A DNA stretch of 42,069 bases from JAFHCF01 sp048497495 (GCA_048497495.1 JAFHCF010000187.1:1-42069), one strand, 5' to 3'; counted from the stretch's first letter, positions 33,774 to 42,069 are shown. The notes: a model not told the origin generated them from the letters alone. A program made the numbers and translations.

Positions 33774-35686
33774 TGACCACCGCCGTTCCTCTCGCCCACG
33801 ATCCCGTCGCCTTCGCCGAATATCTCGCCGAACAGGAGCGCAAGAGCCTGCTGCGCTTCCTCACCTGCGGCTCGGTCGACGACGGCAAGTCGACCCTGAT
33901 CGGACGTCTCCTCTACGACACCAAGCTGGTCTTCGAGGACCACCTGATGTCGCTCGCCAAGGACAGCCGCAAGTTCGGCACCACCGGCGAGGAGATCGAT
34001 CTGGCGCTGCTGCTCGACGGCCTGGAGGCCGAGCGCGAGCAGGGCATCACCATCGACGTCGCCTATCGGTTCTTCACCACCGAGCGGCGCAAGTTCATCG
34101 TCGCCGACACTCCCGGCCACGAGCAGTACACCCGCAACATGGCGACCGGGGCCTCGACCTCGGACCTCGCGGTGCTCCTGGTCGACGCCCGCCACGGCAT
34201 CGTCACCCAGACGCGCCGCCATGCCTTCATCGTCTCGCTGCTCGGCATTCGCCACGTGGTGCTGGCGGTCAACAAGATCGATCTGGTCGACTACTCCGCC
34301 GACGTCTACGGCCGCATTCGCGACGCGTTCGAGACCTTCGCCCGCGACATGGGCTTCGAGACGATCGTCGCGGTGCCGATGTCGGCGCGCTACGGCGACA
34401 ACGTCTCGGTGCGTTCGCAGAACATGCCCTGGTACACCGGGCAGACGCTACTCGAGCATCTGGAGACGGTCGACGTCGAGGAACGCGCCGTCGCCAAGCC
34501 GTTCCGCATGGCCGTCCAGTGGGTCAATCGGCCGAACCTCGACTTCCGCGGCTTCTCCGGCACCATCGCCTCCGGCGTCGTCAAGCCCGGCGACAAGCTG
34601 GTGGTGGCGAAGTCCGGCAAGATCGGCACCGTCTCGCGCATCGTCACCTACGACGGGGATCTCGCCGAGGCTCAGGCCGGCGAGGCCGTCACCATCGTGC
34701 TCGACGAGGAGATCGACATCTCCCGGGGCGACGTGCTCGCCGCCGTCGACGCGCGGCCGGAGGTCGCCGACCAGTTCGCCGCCCATCTGGTGTGGATGGC
34801 CGAGGACCATCTGCTGCCGGGCCGGCCCTACCTGCTGAAGTGCGGGACGCGGACGGTGTCGGCGAGCGTCACCGAGATCAAGCACGAGATCGACGTCAAT
34901 TCCTTCGAGCATCTCGCCGCCAAGGAATTGAAGCTCAACCAGGTGGCGTTCCTCAACATCTCGCTGACCGAGCCGATCGCCTTCGATTCCTACAAGGACA
35001 ATCGCGAGACCGGCGCCTTCGTGCTGATCGACCGCTTCTCCAATGCGACCGTCGCCTGCGGCATGATCGACTTCGGCCTGCGCCGGGCGACCAACGTCCA
35101 TTGGCAGGCGATCGACGTGAACCGCGAGACCCATGCCGCCCAGAAGAACCAGAAGCCGCGAGTCCTGTGGTTCACCGGTCTGTCGGGCTCGGGCAAGTCG
35201 ACGATCGCCAACATCGTCGAGCGCAAGCTGCACGCGCTCGGCATGCACACGTTCCTGCTCGACGGCGACAACGTCCGCCACGGGTTGAACCGCGATCTCG
35301 GCTTCACCGATGCCGACCGGGTGGAGAACATCCGCCGGGTGGGTGAAGTGGCCAAGCTGATGACCGACGCCGGGCTGATAGTGCTCGTGTCCTTCATCTC
35401 GCCGTTCCGCGCCGATCGGCGGATGGTGCGCGAGTTGATGCATGCGGGCGAGTTCGTCGAGGTCTTCGTCGACACGCCGATCGAGGAATGCGAGCGGCGC
35501 GACGTCAAGGGGCTCTACGCCAAGGCGCGGGCCGGCAACCTCAAGAACTTCACCGGCATCGACAGCCCCTACGAGCCGCCGCTCGACGCCGAGATCCGGA
35601 TCGACACGACCGAGGCGACGGCTGAGGAGGCCGCGGACCACATCGTCCGCCACCTGCTCGAGGCGGCGGCGGACTTCGCGATCTGA
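33773..35686 (+). CDS. cysNC: Bifunctional sulfate adenylyltransferase subunit 1 / adenylylsulfate kinase
   Basis: This 637-residue fusion makes APS as the GTPase subunit of the adenylyltransferase and then phosphorylates APS to PAPS. The CysN part has the P-loop GSVDDGKST (33-41), DTPGHEQYTRNMATGAS and NKIDL, as in elongation-factor-like GTPases. The APS kinase part starts near residue 455, with GLSGSGKST (about 469-477), DGDNVRHGLNRDLGF and the end region FTGIDSPYEPP. The N-terminal ATG overlaps the cysD stop. The fusion is common in rhizobia, where it was first described as NodQ. A large hairpin follows the stop. Confidence 0.97.
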   Translation: MTTAVPLAHDPVAFAEYLAEQERKSLLRFLTCGSVDDGKSTLIGRLLYDTKLVFEDHLMSLAKDSRKFGTTGEEIDLALLLDGLEAEREQGITIDVAYRFFTTERRKFIVADTPGHEQYTRNMATGASTSDLAVLLVDARHGIVTQTRRHAFIVSLLGIRHVVLAVNKIDLVDYSADVYGRIRDAFETFARDMGFETIVAVPMSARYGDNVSVRSQNMPWYTGQTLLEHLETVDVEERAVAKPFRMAVQWVNRPNLDFRGFSGTIASGVVKPGDKLVVAKSGKIGTVSRIVTYDGDLAEAQAGEAVTIVLDEEIDISRGDVLAAVDARPEVADQFAAHLVWMAEDHLLPGRPYLLKCGTRTVSASVTEIKHEIDVNSFEHLAAKELKLNQVAFLNISLTEPIAFDSYKDNRETGAFVLIDRFSNATVACGMIDFGLRRATNVHWQAIDVNRETHAAQKNQKPRVLWFTGLSGSGKSTIANIVERKLHALGMHTFLLDGDNVRHGLNRDLGFTDADRVENIRRVGEVAKLMTDAGLIVLVSFISPFRADRRMVRELMHAGEFVEVFVDTPIEECERRDVKGLYAKARAGNLKNFTGIDSPYEPPLDAEIRIDTTEATAEEAADHIVRHLLEAAADFAI

Positions 35687-35700
35687 AGGAGAGATCCGAA

Positions 35701-35735
35701 CTCGTGAGGTTCCGACGCGTTCGGGACCTCACGAG
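35701..35735. terminator. Hairpin between convergent cysNC and aroB
   Basis: CTCGTGAGGT and ACCTCACGAG form a perfect 10-bp stem with an extra inner CCGA/TCGG pairing. It lies 14 bases after the cysNC stop and 50 bases before the aroB stop. There is no clear T-run, but its position between convergent genes suggests a bidirectional terminator. Confidence 0.6.
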
Positions 35736-35784
35736 CGGTGATCGATCCGGCGTCCGCGGCGCGATTCCGTCTCTCCGCCCCACC

Positions 35785-36900
35785 TCAGCCGGCGAGCTTT
35801 TCCGCCAGGAAGTCGCGCACCGAGTCGGGCACCACGTCGTCGGCGATGAAGGCTTCGCCGATGCCGCGGGTCAGGATGAAGGTCAGGCGGCCGCGCTTGA
35901 CCTTCTTGTCCTGGAAGATCGCCCGCATCAGGTCGTCGGCGGTGCCGAGATCGCCGGGGATCTCGGAAAGCGACGTCGGCAGGCCGACCGCGGCGAGATG
36001 GGCCTTCACCCGGACGGTGTCGTCGGGCGAGGCGAGGTTCTGCCGGGCCGAGAATTCATGCGCCAACACCATGCCGATCGCCACCGCCTCGCCGTGGACG
36101 AGCCGCTCGGCGTCGTAGTCGCAGGCGGTTTCGAGCGCGTGGCCGAAGGTGTGGCCGAGGTTGAGGAGGGCGCGTGGGCCCTGCTCGGTCTCGTCGATCT
36201 TCACCACATGGGCCTTGGCGCGGCACGAGGCGGCGATGGCGCCGATGCGGGCGGGGCCGCCGGCGAAGATCTCGGCGTGGTTGCCCTCGAGCCAGCGGAA
36301 GAACTCGGCGTCGTCGATCAGGCCGTATTTCGCCACTTCGGCATAGCCGGCGCGCAGGTGGCGCAAGGGGAGTGTGTCGAGGGCGCCGGTGTCGGCGACG
36401 ACCAGCGCCGGCTGGTGGAAGAGACCGACGAGGTTCTTGCCGTGGCGGGTGTTGATGCCGGTCTTGCCGCCGACCGAGCTGTCGACCTGGGCGAGCAGCG
36501 TCGTGGGGACCTGGACGAAGCGCATGCCGCGACGGACGACGCCGGCGGCGAAGCCGACGAGATCGCCGATGACGCCGCCGCCCAGCGCGATCAGCAGATC
36601 GCCGCGCTCGAGCCGGGCGGAGAGCACGCCGTCGACGAGGCTCTCCAGCGTCTCGAAGCTCTTGGAGGCCTCGCCGGGGGTGACGACGATCGAGGAGAAG
36701 GCGAGGTCGGCATCGGTCATCGAGCGGGCGACCGTCTCCAGATGGTGTTCGGCGACGGTCTCGTCGGTGATCACCGCGTAGCGGGCGCCGGGGAAGCGGC
36801 GCGCCAGTTCGTCGCCGAGGGCCGCCAGCAGGCCGGGGCCGACGAGGATGTCGTAGGCGCGGCCGGCGAGGTCCACGGGCACCACGGTGGGAGCGGTCAT
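35785..36900 (-). CDS. aroB: 3-dehydroquinate synthase
   Basis: AroB converts DAHP into 3-dehydroquinate, the second step of the shikimate pathway, using NAD and a divalent metal. The 371-residue product has the family motifs ALGGGVIGDLVGFAAG, PTTLLAQVDSSVGGKTGIN, the metal-ligand glutamate in GYAEVAKYG, and NLGHTFGHALE and HGEAVAIGM with the zinc histidines. The start overlaps the aroK stop (ATGA), so the two are translationally coupled as in most Rhizobiales. Confidence 0.97.
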   Translation of the reverse strand: MTAPTVVPVDLAGRAYDILVGPGLLAALGDELARRFPGARYAVITDETVAEHHLETVARSMTDADLAFSSIVVTPGEASKSFETLESLVDGVLSARLERGDLLIALGGGVIGDLVGFAAGVVRRGMRFVQVPTTLLAQVDSSVGGKTGINTRHGKNLVGLFHQPALVVADTGALDTLPLRHLRAGYAEVAKYGLIDDAEFFRWLEGNHAEIFAGGPARIGAIAASCRAKAHVVKIDETEQGPRALLNLGHTFGHALETACDYDAERLVHGEAVAIGMVLAHEFSARQNLASPDDTVRVKAHLAAVGLPTSLSEIPGDLGTADDLMRAIFQDKKVKRGRLTFILTRGIGEAFIADDVVPDSVRDFLAEKLAG

Positions 36901-37517
36901 GTCGGTTCTCCGGGGCTGGGTTCGGCGGCGGCCTTCGGGTCGGCGGTGAAGAAGGCGTCGAGGGTGGCGAGGATCTCCTCGGCCATCACGTCCTTGGTGA
37001 CGTCGCGGGTGTTCACCTTCAGGTCGGCGTGGGCATAGACCGGGTAACGCTCGGCGACGAGGCGGCGCAGCGTCCCTTCCGGGTCGGGTGTCGACAGCAG
37101 CGGCCGGGTCGGCTTGGTGCGGACACGCGCCCAAAGCACGTCGGCGTCGGCTGAGATCCACACCGAGACGGCGCGGCGGGCGATGGCGGCGCGGGTCTCG
37201 GCGTTCATGAAGGCGCCGCCGCCGGTCGCCAGCACCTGAGGCCCGTCGCCGAGCAGGCGGGCGATGACGCGGCGCTCGCCGTCGCGGAAATAGGCCTCGC
37301 CGTGTTCGGCGAAGATCTCGGGGATGGTCTGGGCCGCCGCCTTCTCGATCTCGATGTCGACGTCGGCGAAGGGCAGGTCGAGGCGGTGGGCGACGCGCCG
37401 GCCGATGGTGGTCTTGCCGGCCCCCATCATGCCGACGAAGACGATCGAGCGATCACCCAGCGCGGAGAGGATCCGCCGGCCGCGCGCGACATCGCCACGT
37501 TTCGCCTCGCTCACCAT
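36897..37517 (-). CDS. aroK: Shikimate kinase
   Basis: Shikimate kinase phosphorylates shikimate with ATP. The product, 206 residues from this start, has the Walker A loop GMMGAGKTTIG, the shikimate-binding stretch FADVDIEIEK and FAEHGEAYFRDGE, and GGGAFMN. The arginine of the lid (RTKPTRPLL) is present. An ATG at 37574 would add 19 residues; both starts have mediocre ribosome binding sites. I chose the inner one because the added stretch is not typical of the family. It is the first gene of an aroK-aroB operon, divergent from the small peptide gene and xerD. Confidence 0.94.
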   Translation of the reverse strand: MVSEAKRGDVARGRRILSALGDRSIVFVGMMGAGKTTIGRRVAHRLDLPFADVDIEIEKAAAQTIPEIFAEHGEAYFRDGERRVIARLLGDGPQVLATGGGAFMNAETRAAIARRAVSVWISADADVLWARVRTKPTRPLLSTPDPEGTLRRLVAERYPVYAHADLKVNTRDVTKDVMAEEILATLDAFFTADPKAAAEPSPGEPT

Positions 37518-37574
37518 GGTGGTGTTTCCGTCCTCGCTCGAGGGCCCCGTCGGTTCCGACCGCACTCGTCTCAT

Positions 37575-37995
37575 CCACCTTCGGCCGGGACCGGCCCCGG
37601 CATCGTCTCGCGGCGCGAGCTTTGGCCCGATGACGCCGTCTTCGTCAAGCTTTCCTTCGATTCGGGTGGGGTGGAGGCCGCCGCCGTCGTCCTCGTTCGG
37701 CGCCTCGCGTCGGGAGCGTCGCCCGGTGGGCGCACGCCTCTCGGAGGTCTCCCAGCCCGCGCGCGAAGACCTTCTCGTGAACGGTGGCGCCCGCGCGCCA
37801 GTCCTTTTCGAAAGCGGTCGCGCTTGCGCGACCGGGCGGTTCGAGGAAATGTCGAGGACATCGGCCGTGATCGGCGAAGCGATTCGCCGTTCCGGTGGCG
37901 ATGGCGTGGATCAGGGGCCGCGAGGCGGATCCTCGTCGACCGTCGGCCCGATCCGGAGACGACCGCCCTTCGCGGTCGTGGAGGAACAGCCTGAG
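37575..37995. other. Divergent gap between aroK and the xerD operon
   Basis: This stretch of about 420 bases must hold the promoters for aroK-aroB and for the xerD side. I see one small perfect hairpin (GGTCGCGC with GCGCGACC around TT, at 37816-37833) and no clear -35/-10 pair. The open frames here overlap on both strands and look like by-products of GC-rich sequence. Confidence 0.45.
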
Positions 37996-38142
37996 ATGCC
38001 GAGCCTGATCCGCTTCCTGTTCGGTGTCGCCGTCGTCGCGGCGCTGGGATTCGCCGCCATGTTCGCGCTCGCCAATTTCGTCGATCCGCACCCGCGCGAG
38101 ATGACCATTCGCGTTCCGCAGGATCGACTCGATCCGAGGTGA
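37996..38142 (+). CDS. Small single-span membrane protein upstream of xerD
   Basis: The 48-residue product has one hydrophobic segment (residues 4-28, LIRFLFGVAVVAALGFAAM) and a short polar tail, DPHPREMTIRVPQDRLDP. GGAGGAAC stands at a good distance before the ATG, which supports translation. Similar short proteins lie next to xerD in other Rhizobiales, in my recollection, but their function is unknown. xerD begins four bases after its stop, so they are probably coupled. Confidence 0.72.
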   Translation: MPSLIRFLFGVAVVAALGFAAMFALANFVDPHPREMTIRVPQDRLDPR

Positions 38143-38146
38143 GCGC

Positions 38147-39100
38147 ATGGGCGGCGGCGTCGTCCTCGAGACCTTCCTGGAGATGATGGCGGCCGAGCGC
38201 GGCGCGGCGCGGGCGACGCTCGACGCCTATGCCCGCGACCTCGGCGACTTCGCCGCCTTTCTCGGCGCCCGCGGCAAGGCCGCCGGGGCGGCGGAGGCCG
38301 TCGACGTCGCCGATCACATGGCGGAACTGGCGGGGCGCGGGCTCGCCGCCTCGACCCAGGCACGCCATCTCTCGGCGATCCGTCAGTTCCACCGCTTCCT
38401 CTATGGCGAGGGGTTCCGGGCGGACGACCCGACCGGCACGATCGACGCGCCGAGGAAAGGGCGGCCGTTGCCCAAGGTCTTGAGCGAGGCCCAGGTCGAG
38501 ACCCTGATCGAAACGGCCAAACGCGACGCCGAGGCGGTCGACGACGACGGCGAGGCGATCTCGCCGGCGACGCGCGGCCGGCGCCTGCGACTCCATTGTC
38601 TGCTCGAGACGGTCTATGCGACGGGCCTGCGCGTCTCCGAGCTGGTGTCGTTGCCGGCGAGCGCGATGCGTGGCGAGGCGCCGTTCCTCACCGTGCGCGG
38701 CAAGGGCTCGAAGGACCGGCTGGTGCCGCTGTCGAGCCGGGCGCGGGCCGCGATGGCGGCCCATGTCGCCCATCTCAGGGCCGAGGGGCGATGGAAGGCG
38801 GGGGAGCGCTGGCTCTTTCCCTCGTGGAGCGCCAGCGGCCACACCACGCGGCAGGCCTTCGGCCGCGATCTCAAGGATCTCGCCGTCCGCCTCGGCATCG
38901 CCCCGGCGCTGGTCAGCCCGCACGTGCTGCGCCACGCCTTCGCCAGCCACATCCTGGCCCACGGCGCCGATCTCAGGGTGGTCCAGCAACTTCTCGGCCA
39001 CGCGGACATCTCGACGACACAGATCTATACGCATGTGCTCGACGAGCGGCTCCGGGACTTGGTGGAGAACCATCACCCGCTGGCCGGCGAGACCTCTTGA
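38147..39100 (+). CDS. xerD: Tyrosine recombinase XerD
   Basis: XerD acts with XerC at the dif site to resolve chromosome dimers. The 317-residue product has the N-terminal core-binding SAM-like domain and the catalytic domain with Arg162 (TGLRVSEL), Lys186 (RGKGSKDR), His259, Arg262 (HVLRHAFA), His285 (LLGHADI) and the nucleophile Tyr294 (TQIYTHV). All catalytic residues are present. A stretch near 125-145 (KRDAEAVDDDGEAISP) is an insertion often seen in alphaproteobacteria. GAGGTGAGC precedes the ATG. Housekeeping context (aroK, accA) speaks against a phage integrase. Confidence 0.96.
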   Translation: MGGGVVLETFLEMMAAERGAARATLDAYARDLGDFAAFLGARGKAAGAAEAVDVADHMAELAGRGLAASTQARHLSAIRQFHRFLYGEGFRADDPTGTIDAPRKGRPLPKVLSEAQVETLIETAKRDAEAVDDDGEAISPATRGRRLRLHCLLETVYATGLRVSELVSLPASAMRGEAPFLTVRGKGSKDRLVPLSSRARAAMAAHVAHLRAEGRWKAGERWLFPSWSASGHTTRQAFGRDLKDLAVRLGIAPALVSPHVLRHAFASHILAHGADLRVVQQLLGHADISTTQIYTHVLDERLRDLVENHHPLAGETS

Positions 39101-39239
39101 ATGGGGCGCCGGGACAGCACTCCGGCGTCGACGAAAGGGCCATCGCTTGACATTCGGGGTCGGGCGTGGCGATTTGCGCGCGACGAAGCCGGTCGTGTTC
39201 CGGCGTTCCGCCGGGCCGCGTGTCCAGGTGGCGCCTTCG

Positions 39240-39279
39240 CCCGGGTGCTGCGACGCAAACCCGGGTGCTGCGACGCAAA
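39240..39279. repeat. Perfect 20-bp direct repeat, two units
   Basis: CCCGGGTGCTGCGACGCAAA occurs twice back to back in the gap between xerD and accA, about 90 bases ahead of the accA start. It could be a slippage product or a tandem binding site. Nothing else in the window matches it. Confidence 0.8.
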
Positions 39280-39368
39280 GCGGAGCGCGACGGAGCGAAA
39301 CCATCCCCGTCGCGGCGGAGCGCAAGCCTCCGTCGGTCGATCTTCTCCCCCGGGGGACAGCCTGAAAC

Positions 39369-40322
39369 ATGCACAGCTATCTCGAATTCGAAAAGCCGGT
39401 CGCCGATCTCGAAGGCCAGATCCAGGAACTCCGCGCGCTGGCGGAGAAGGGGGCCGCGGTCGACGTCAAGGACGAGATCGAGAAGCTCGAGGCCAAGTCC
39501 GTCCAGGCGCTCACCGACCTCTATCTCAAGCTGACGCCCTGGCAGAAGACGCAAGTCGCGCGCCATCCCGACCGGCCGCATTTCGTCGACTACGTCGCCG
39601 GCCTGATCGAGGACTTCACGCCGCTCGCCGGTGATCGCGCCTTCGGCGAGGACGCGGCGATCGTCGGCGGCTTCGGCCGCATCGAGGGCCAGCCGGTGGC
39701 GGTGATCGGCCACGAGAAGGGCTCCGACACCGCGTCGCGGCTGGTGCACAATTTCGGCATGGCCAAGCCCGAGGGCTACCGCAAGGCGGTCAGGATCATG
39801 GAACTGGCGGAGCGTTTCGCCATTCCGGTGATCAGCCTGGTCGACACGGCCGGCGCCTATCCCGGCATCGGCGCCGAGGAACGCGGTCAGGCGGAGGCGA
39901 TCGCGCGCTCCACCGATGCCTGCCTCGGGCTCGGCGTGCCCAACGTCGCGCTGATCATCGGCGAGGGCGGCTCGGGCGGCGCCATCGCCATCGCCGCGAC
40001 CAACCGGGTCTACATGCTGGAGCATGCGATCTATTCGGTGATCTCGCCGGAGGGCGCCGCCTCGATCCTGTGGCGCGACAGCGCGCGAGCCCAGGACGCG
40101 GCCACGGGGATGAAGATCACCGCGCAGGATCTCCTGAAGTTCAAGGTGATCGACGGCATCGTGTCGGAACCGCTGGGCGGCGCCCACCGCGCTCCGGAAA
40201 AAGTGATCGAGGCGGCCGGGGCGGTGATCGTCCAGGCGCTCGGCGAACTCGGCGGCCTTTCGCCCGACGAACTGCGGAACGCCCGTGGCGACAAGTTCCT
40301 GGCAATCGGCCGTTCTCTCTGA
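39369..40322 (+). CDS. accA: Acetyl-CoA carboxylase carboxyltransferase subunit alpha
   Basis: AccA and AccD transfer the carboxyl group from biotin to acetyl-CoA to make malonyl-CoA, the first step of fatty acid synthesis. The 317-residue product begins with the family's MHSYLEFEKPVADLE and has the oxyanion-hole glycines in IIGEGGSGGAIAIA and ISPEGAASILWRD. The length is standard. It lies downstream of xerD with 268 bases between them, so it probably has its own promoter. The accD partner is not in the window. Confidence 0.98.
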   Translation: MHSYLEFEKPVADLEGQIQELRALAEKGAAVDVKDEIEKLEAKSVQALTDLYLKLTPWQKTQVARHPDRPHFVDYVAGLIEDFTPLAGDRAFGEDAAIVGGFGRIEGQPVAVIGHEKGSDTASRLVHNFGMAKPEGYRKAVRIMELAERFAIPVISLVDTAGAYPGIGAEERGQAEAIARSTDACLGLGVPNVALIIGEGGSGGAIAIAATNRVYMLEHAIYSVISPEGAASILWRDSARAQDAATGMKITAQDLLKFKVIDGIVSEPLGGAHRAPEKVIEAAGAVIVQALGELGGLSPDELRNARGDKFLAIGRSL

Positions 40323-40650
40323 TCTTTCGGTCGGCGCGAGCGAGCCGGTCGGACCATGGCCCGGGTGGCGTGTCCCGATTCGGGACGCCCATTCACCGAT
40401 TCTTCACCATGAGGAATGAGACGGAGAGTCGCGGACGCGGTTTTGCCGTAAAATTTGTTTTCAGCTAGACTGTTCGACGGATCCTCCGTCACTCGCCTCG
40501 CCCGACGGTCGCGTTTCGGTAACCATCGGGCAAGGTGCTGAGGAGTACCATCGTCGAACAGACCAAGGGGCGAGGCGGCGCGGCCGCCGGTCCGGGGGTG
40601 CTCGGTCGCTCTTCCGCTTTTGGTGTCCGGGCTTTCAGTCGGGTGGGTAG
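40323..40650. other. Gap between accA and the L,D-transpeptidase gene
   Basis: This 328-base stretch has an AT-richer segment near 40395-40475 that contains a good promoter (40443-40471, separate entry). The likely leader from there to the start is about 170 bases. I see no coding sequence and no recognisable riboswitch in it. Confidence 0.5.
40443..40471 (+). promoter_or_regulatory. Promoter of the L,D-transpeptidase gene
   Basis: TTGCCG (40443-40448) and TAGACT (40466-40471) are separated by exactly 17 bases, both close to the vegetative consensus, within an AT-rich segment ahead of the only gene on this strand. Confidence 0.6.
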
Positions 40651-42009
40651 ATGGCGTTGAAGACGATGATGCGAGCCGCGATGGTCGCTTCGCTCGGCCT
40701 CTTCCTGGCATCGTGCCAGGACGAGATGCAGTCGAGCTTCGGCTCCGGCAAGGCCATTCGGCCGCTGAAGGCCGACACGCTCGCCCTGATGGAGAGCAAG
40801 GGCATGCGCAAGGAGGACCCGATCCTCGTGCGCGCCTTCAAGCAGGAATCCTCGCTGGAGATCTGGAAGCGCGACAAGTCGGGCCGCTACGCCCTGCTGA
40901 AGAGCTATCCGATGTGCGCCTGGGGCGGAAAGCTCGGGCCGAAGATCCGCGAAGGCGACAAGCAGTCGCCGGAGGGCTTCTACACGGTGACGCCGGGGCG
41001 GATGAATCCGAACTCGCAGTTCCATCTCGCCTATGACGTCGGCTATCCCAACGCCTTCGACCGCGCCTTCGGGCGGACCGGGGCGGCGGTGATGGTGCAC
41101 GGCAGCTGCACCGGCTCGGCCGGCTGTTTCGTCATGACCGACGAGCAGGTCGAGGAAATCTACGCGCTGGCCCGCGAGGCTTTCGCCGGTGGTCAGAAGT
41201 CGTTCCAGGTCCAGGCCTTCCCCTTCCACATGACGGCGGAAAACCTGGCGAAGAATCGTCGCAACCCGAACATGGCGTTCTGGAAGAACATCAAGAAGGG
41301 CTACGACCATTTCGAGGTGACCAAGCTCGAACCGAAGGTCGACGTCTGCGACAGGCAATACGTCTTCGACGCGCGCACGAACGATCCCAATTCCTCCACC
41401 TTCAATCCCGGTGGCGCCTGCCCCGCCTACGAAGTGCCGACGGAGATCGCCACCCGCGTCGCCGAGAAGGAACGCGAGGACGATCAGGCCTTCAAGGTGG
41501 TGGTCGCCGCGCTGGACGACGCCGACCGCAAGGCGACCGAACGCCTCGTCGCCGAGCGGCTGGAGAAGTCGAAGCCGCCGGTCAAGCCCGCCGGAACGGC
41601 GATCGCCGCCTGGTTCGGCGCTCCGAGCGAGGAGGGGGGCGTCGCGATGACGCCGGCGCCGATCGACGTGCCGGTGCCGCGCGTCTCGCCGATGATGACG
41701 CCGACCCGCGTCGCGCTCGCCACCGAGCCGGTGACACCGGCCGAGACGAGCTTCGCCGATCGTCTGTTCTCCTTCGGCGCGCGTTCGACGCCGGCGGCCG
41801 ATACCGCCTCGCAAGTGATCGCGGCGCGGACGATCACGACGCCGACGGCGCAGGCGATCTCCGTGCCGGTTCCGGCGGCGCGTCCCCAGCCGGGACGGGT
41901 GGCCGAGACGGCGACGATGACGACGGCGAGCACGCCGACGAGCGTCCCGGAAGCCGCGCCGGCCGAAGCCAAGCCCTTGTGGAAGAAACTCAATCCCTTC
42001 GGCGGCTGA
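40651..42009 (+). CDS. YafK-type L,D-transpeptidase family lipoprotein
   Basis: L,D-transpeptidases form or cut 3-3 cross-links or protein links on peptidoglycan; the YafK branch (DpaA in E. coli) can release Braun lipoprotein. The 452-residue product has a lipobox LASC with Cys22, and a catalytic domain of about 250 residues with the motif VHGSCTGSAGCFVM, in which His150 and Cys159 are the expected catalytic residues. The C-terminal third (about 300-452) is low complexity, rich in Pro, Ala, Thr and Val, ending in PLWKKLNPFGG. GGTGGG precedes the ATG. It is preceded by its own promoter and followed by a hairpin. Confidence 0.88.
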   Translation: MALKTMMRAAMVASLGLFLASCQDEMQSSFGSGKAIRPLKADTLALMESKGMRKEDPILVRAFKQESSLEIWKRDKSGRYALLKSYPMCAWGGKLGPKIREGDKQSPEGFYTVTPGRMNPNSQFHLAYDVGYPNAFDRAFGRTGAAVMVHGSCTGSAGCFVMTDEQVEEIYALAREAFAGGQKSFQVQAFPFHMTAENLAKNRRNPNMAFWKNIKKGYDHFEVTKLEPKVDVCDRQYVFDARTNDPNSSTFNPGGACPAYEVPTEIATRVAEKEREDDQAFKVVVAALDDADRKATERLVAERLEKSKPPVKPAGTAIAAWFGAPSEEGGVAMTPAPIDVPVPRVSPMMTPTRVALATEPVTPAETSFADRLFSFGARSTPAADTASQVIAARTITTPTAQAISVPVPAARPQPGRVAETATMTTASTPTSVPEAAPAEAKPLWKKLNPFGG

Positions 42010-42043
42010 TCGGTCGCGAGACGGAGGGTTTCGACACGACAGA

Positions 42044-42069
42044 GGCCGCCACGGGGAACCCTGGCGGCC
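42044..42069 (+). terminator. Hairpin at the window edge, terminator of the transpeptidase gene
   Basis: GGCCGCCA pairs with TGGCGGCC, with an inner GGG/CCC, about 35 bases after the stop. The window ends at the last base of the stem, so any T-run is out of view. Confidence 0.6.

Noticed and set aside
37324..38142. 272-codon plus-strand frame ending with the small membrane peptide
   Set aside because: Its first part is antisense to aroK and has no family resemblance. Only the last 48 codons have a ribosome binding site and a sensible hydrophobic segment.

Overview
The window is GC-rich chromosomal DNA of an alphaproteobacterium, most probably of the order Hyphomicrobiales (Rhizobiales). Several neighbourhoods are typical of that group: bolA next to a J-domain gene, cobS and cobT; a Suv3-like helicase, S4 protein, FdxA, CarD and RpoH-type sigma factor in a row; aroK-aroB divergent from xerD and accA; and a cysN-cysC fusion. 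I cannot name the genus from the sequence. Nearly all of the window is ordinary chromosome. No phage, insertion sequence, integrase element or CRISPR array was found. The main compositional outlier is a short AT-richer gene wedged between cobS and cobT.

Region 1 (27-9654) is a hexuronate or unsaturated-oligouronide catabolic locus. A divergent control region at 3835-3994, carrying a perfect 9-5-9 inverted repeat, separates a minus-strand operon (FAH/hydratase-like enzyme, dctP, dctQ, dctM) from a plus-strand run (GntR/FCD regulator, kduI, kduD, then a second dctP, dctM, dctQ). Two complete TRAP transporters therefore bracket KduI and KduD, which convert 4-deoxy-5-keto-hexuronate towards 2-keto-3-deoxygluconate. 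The kinase and aldolase that would finish the pathway are not in the window.

Region 2 (9835-16811) holds two convergent Rrf2-type regulators (one cysteine-rich, one without the cluster cysteines), tRNA-Arg(CCT), a probably inactive SNase-OB secreted protein, an M48 lipoprotein protease with a LysM-like tail, an RpoH-family sigma factor, CarD, the 7Fe ferredoxin FdxA and an S4-domain protein. Region 3 (16854-24522) holds the long helicase, then about 1.07 kb with no convincing gene but four degenerate repeat units, then two DUF3108 secreted proteins flanking rpmB and a YhhQ-type transporter.

Region 4 (24680-30345) is a phytase-like secreted protein, the aerobic cobaltochelatase genes cobT and cobS with the AT-richer secreted-protein gene between them, a J-domain protein and BolA. 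Region 5 (30504-35686) has a membrane diguanylate cyclase with a degenerate I-site, then cysQ, cysD and cysNC for sulfate activation and PAP recycling. Region 6 (35785-42009) carries aroB and aroK, a 48-codon membrane peptide gene, xerD, accA and an L,D-transpeptidase-type lipoprotein. A hairpin closes the window.

The observations most worth following are the AT-rich cobS-cobT interloper, the four-unit degenerate repeat upstream of the helicase, the double-TRAP kdu locus with its candidate shared operator, and the helicase with a P/A/E-rich plus RG-rich tail.
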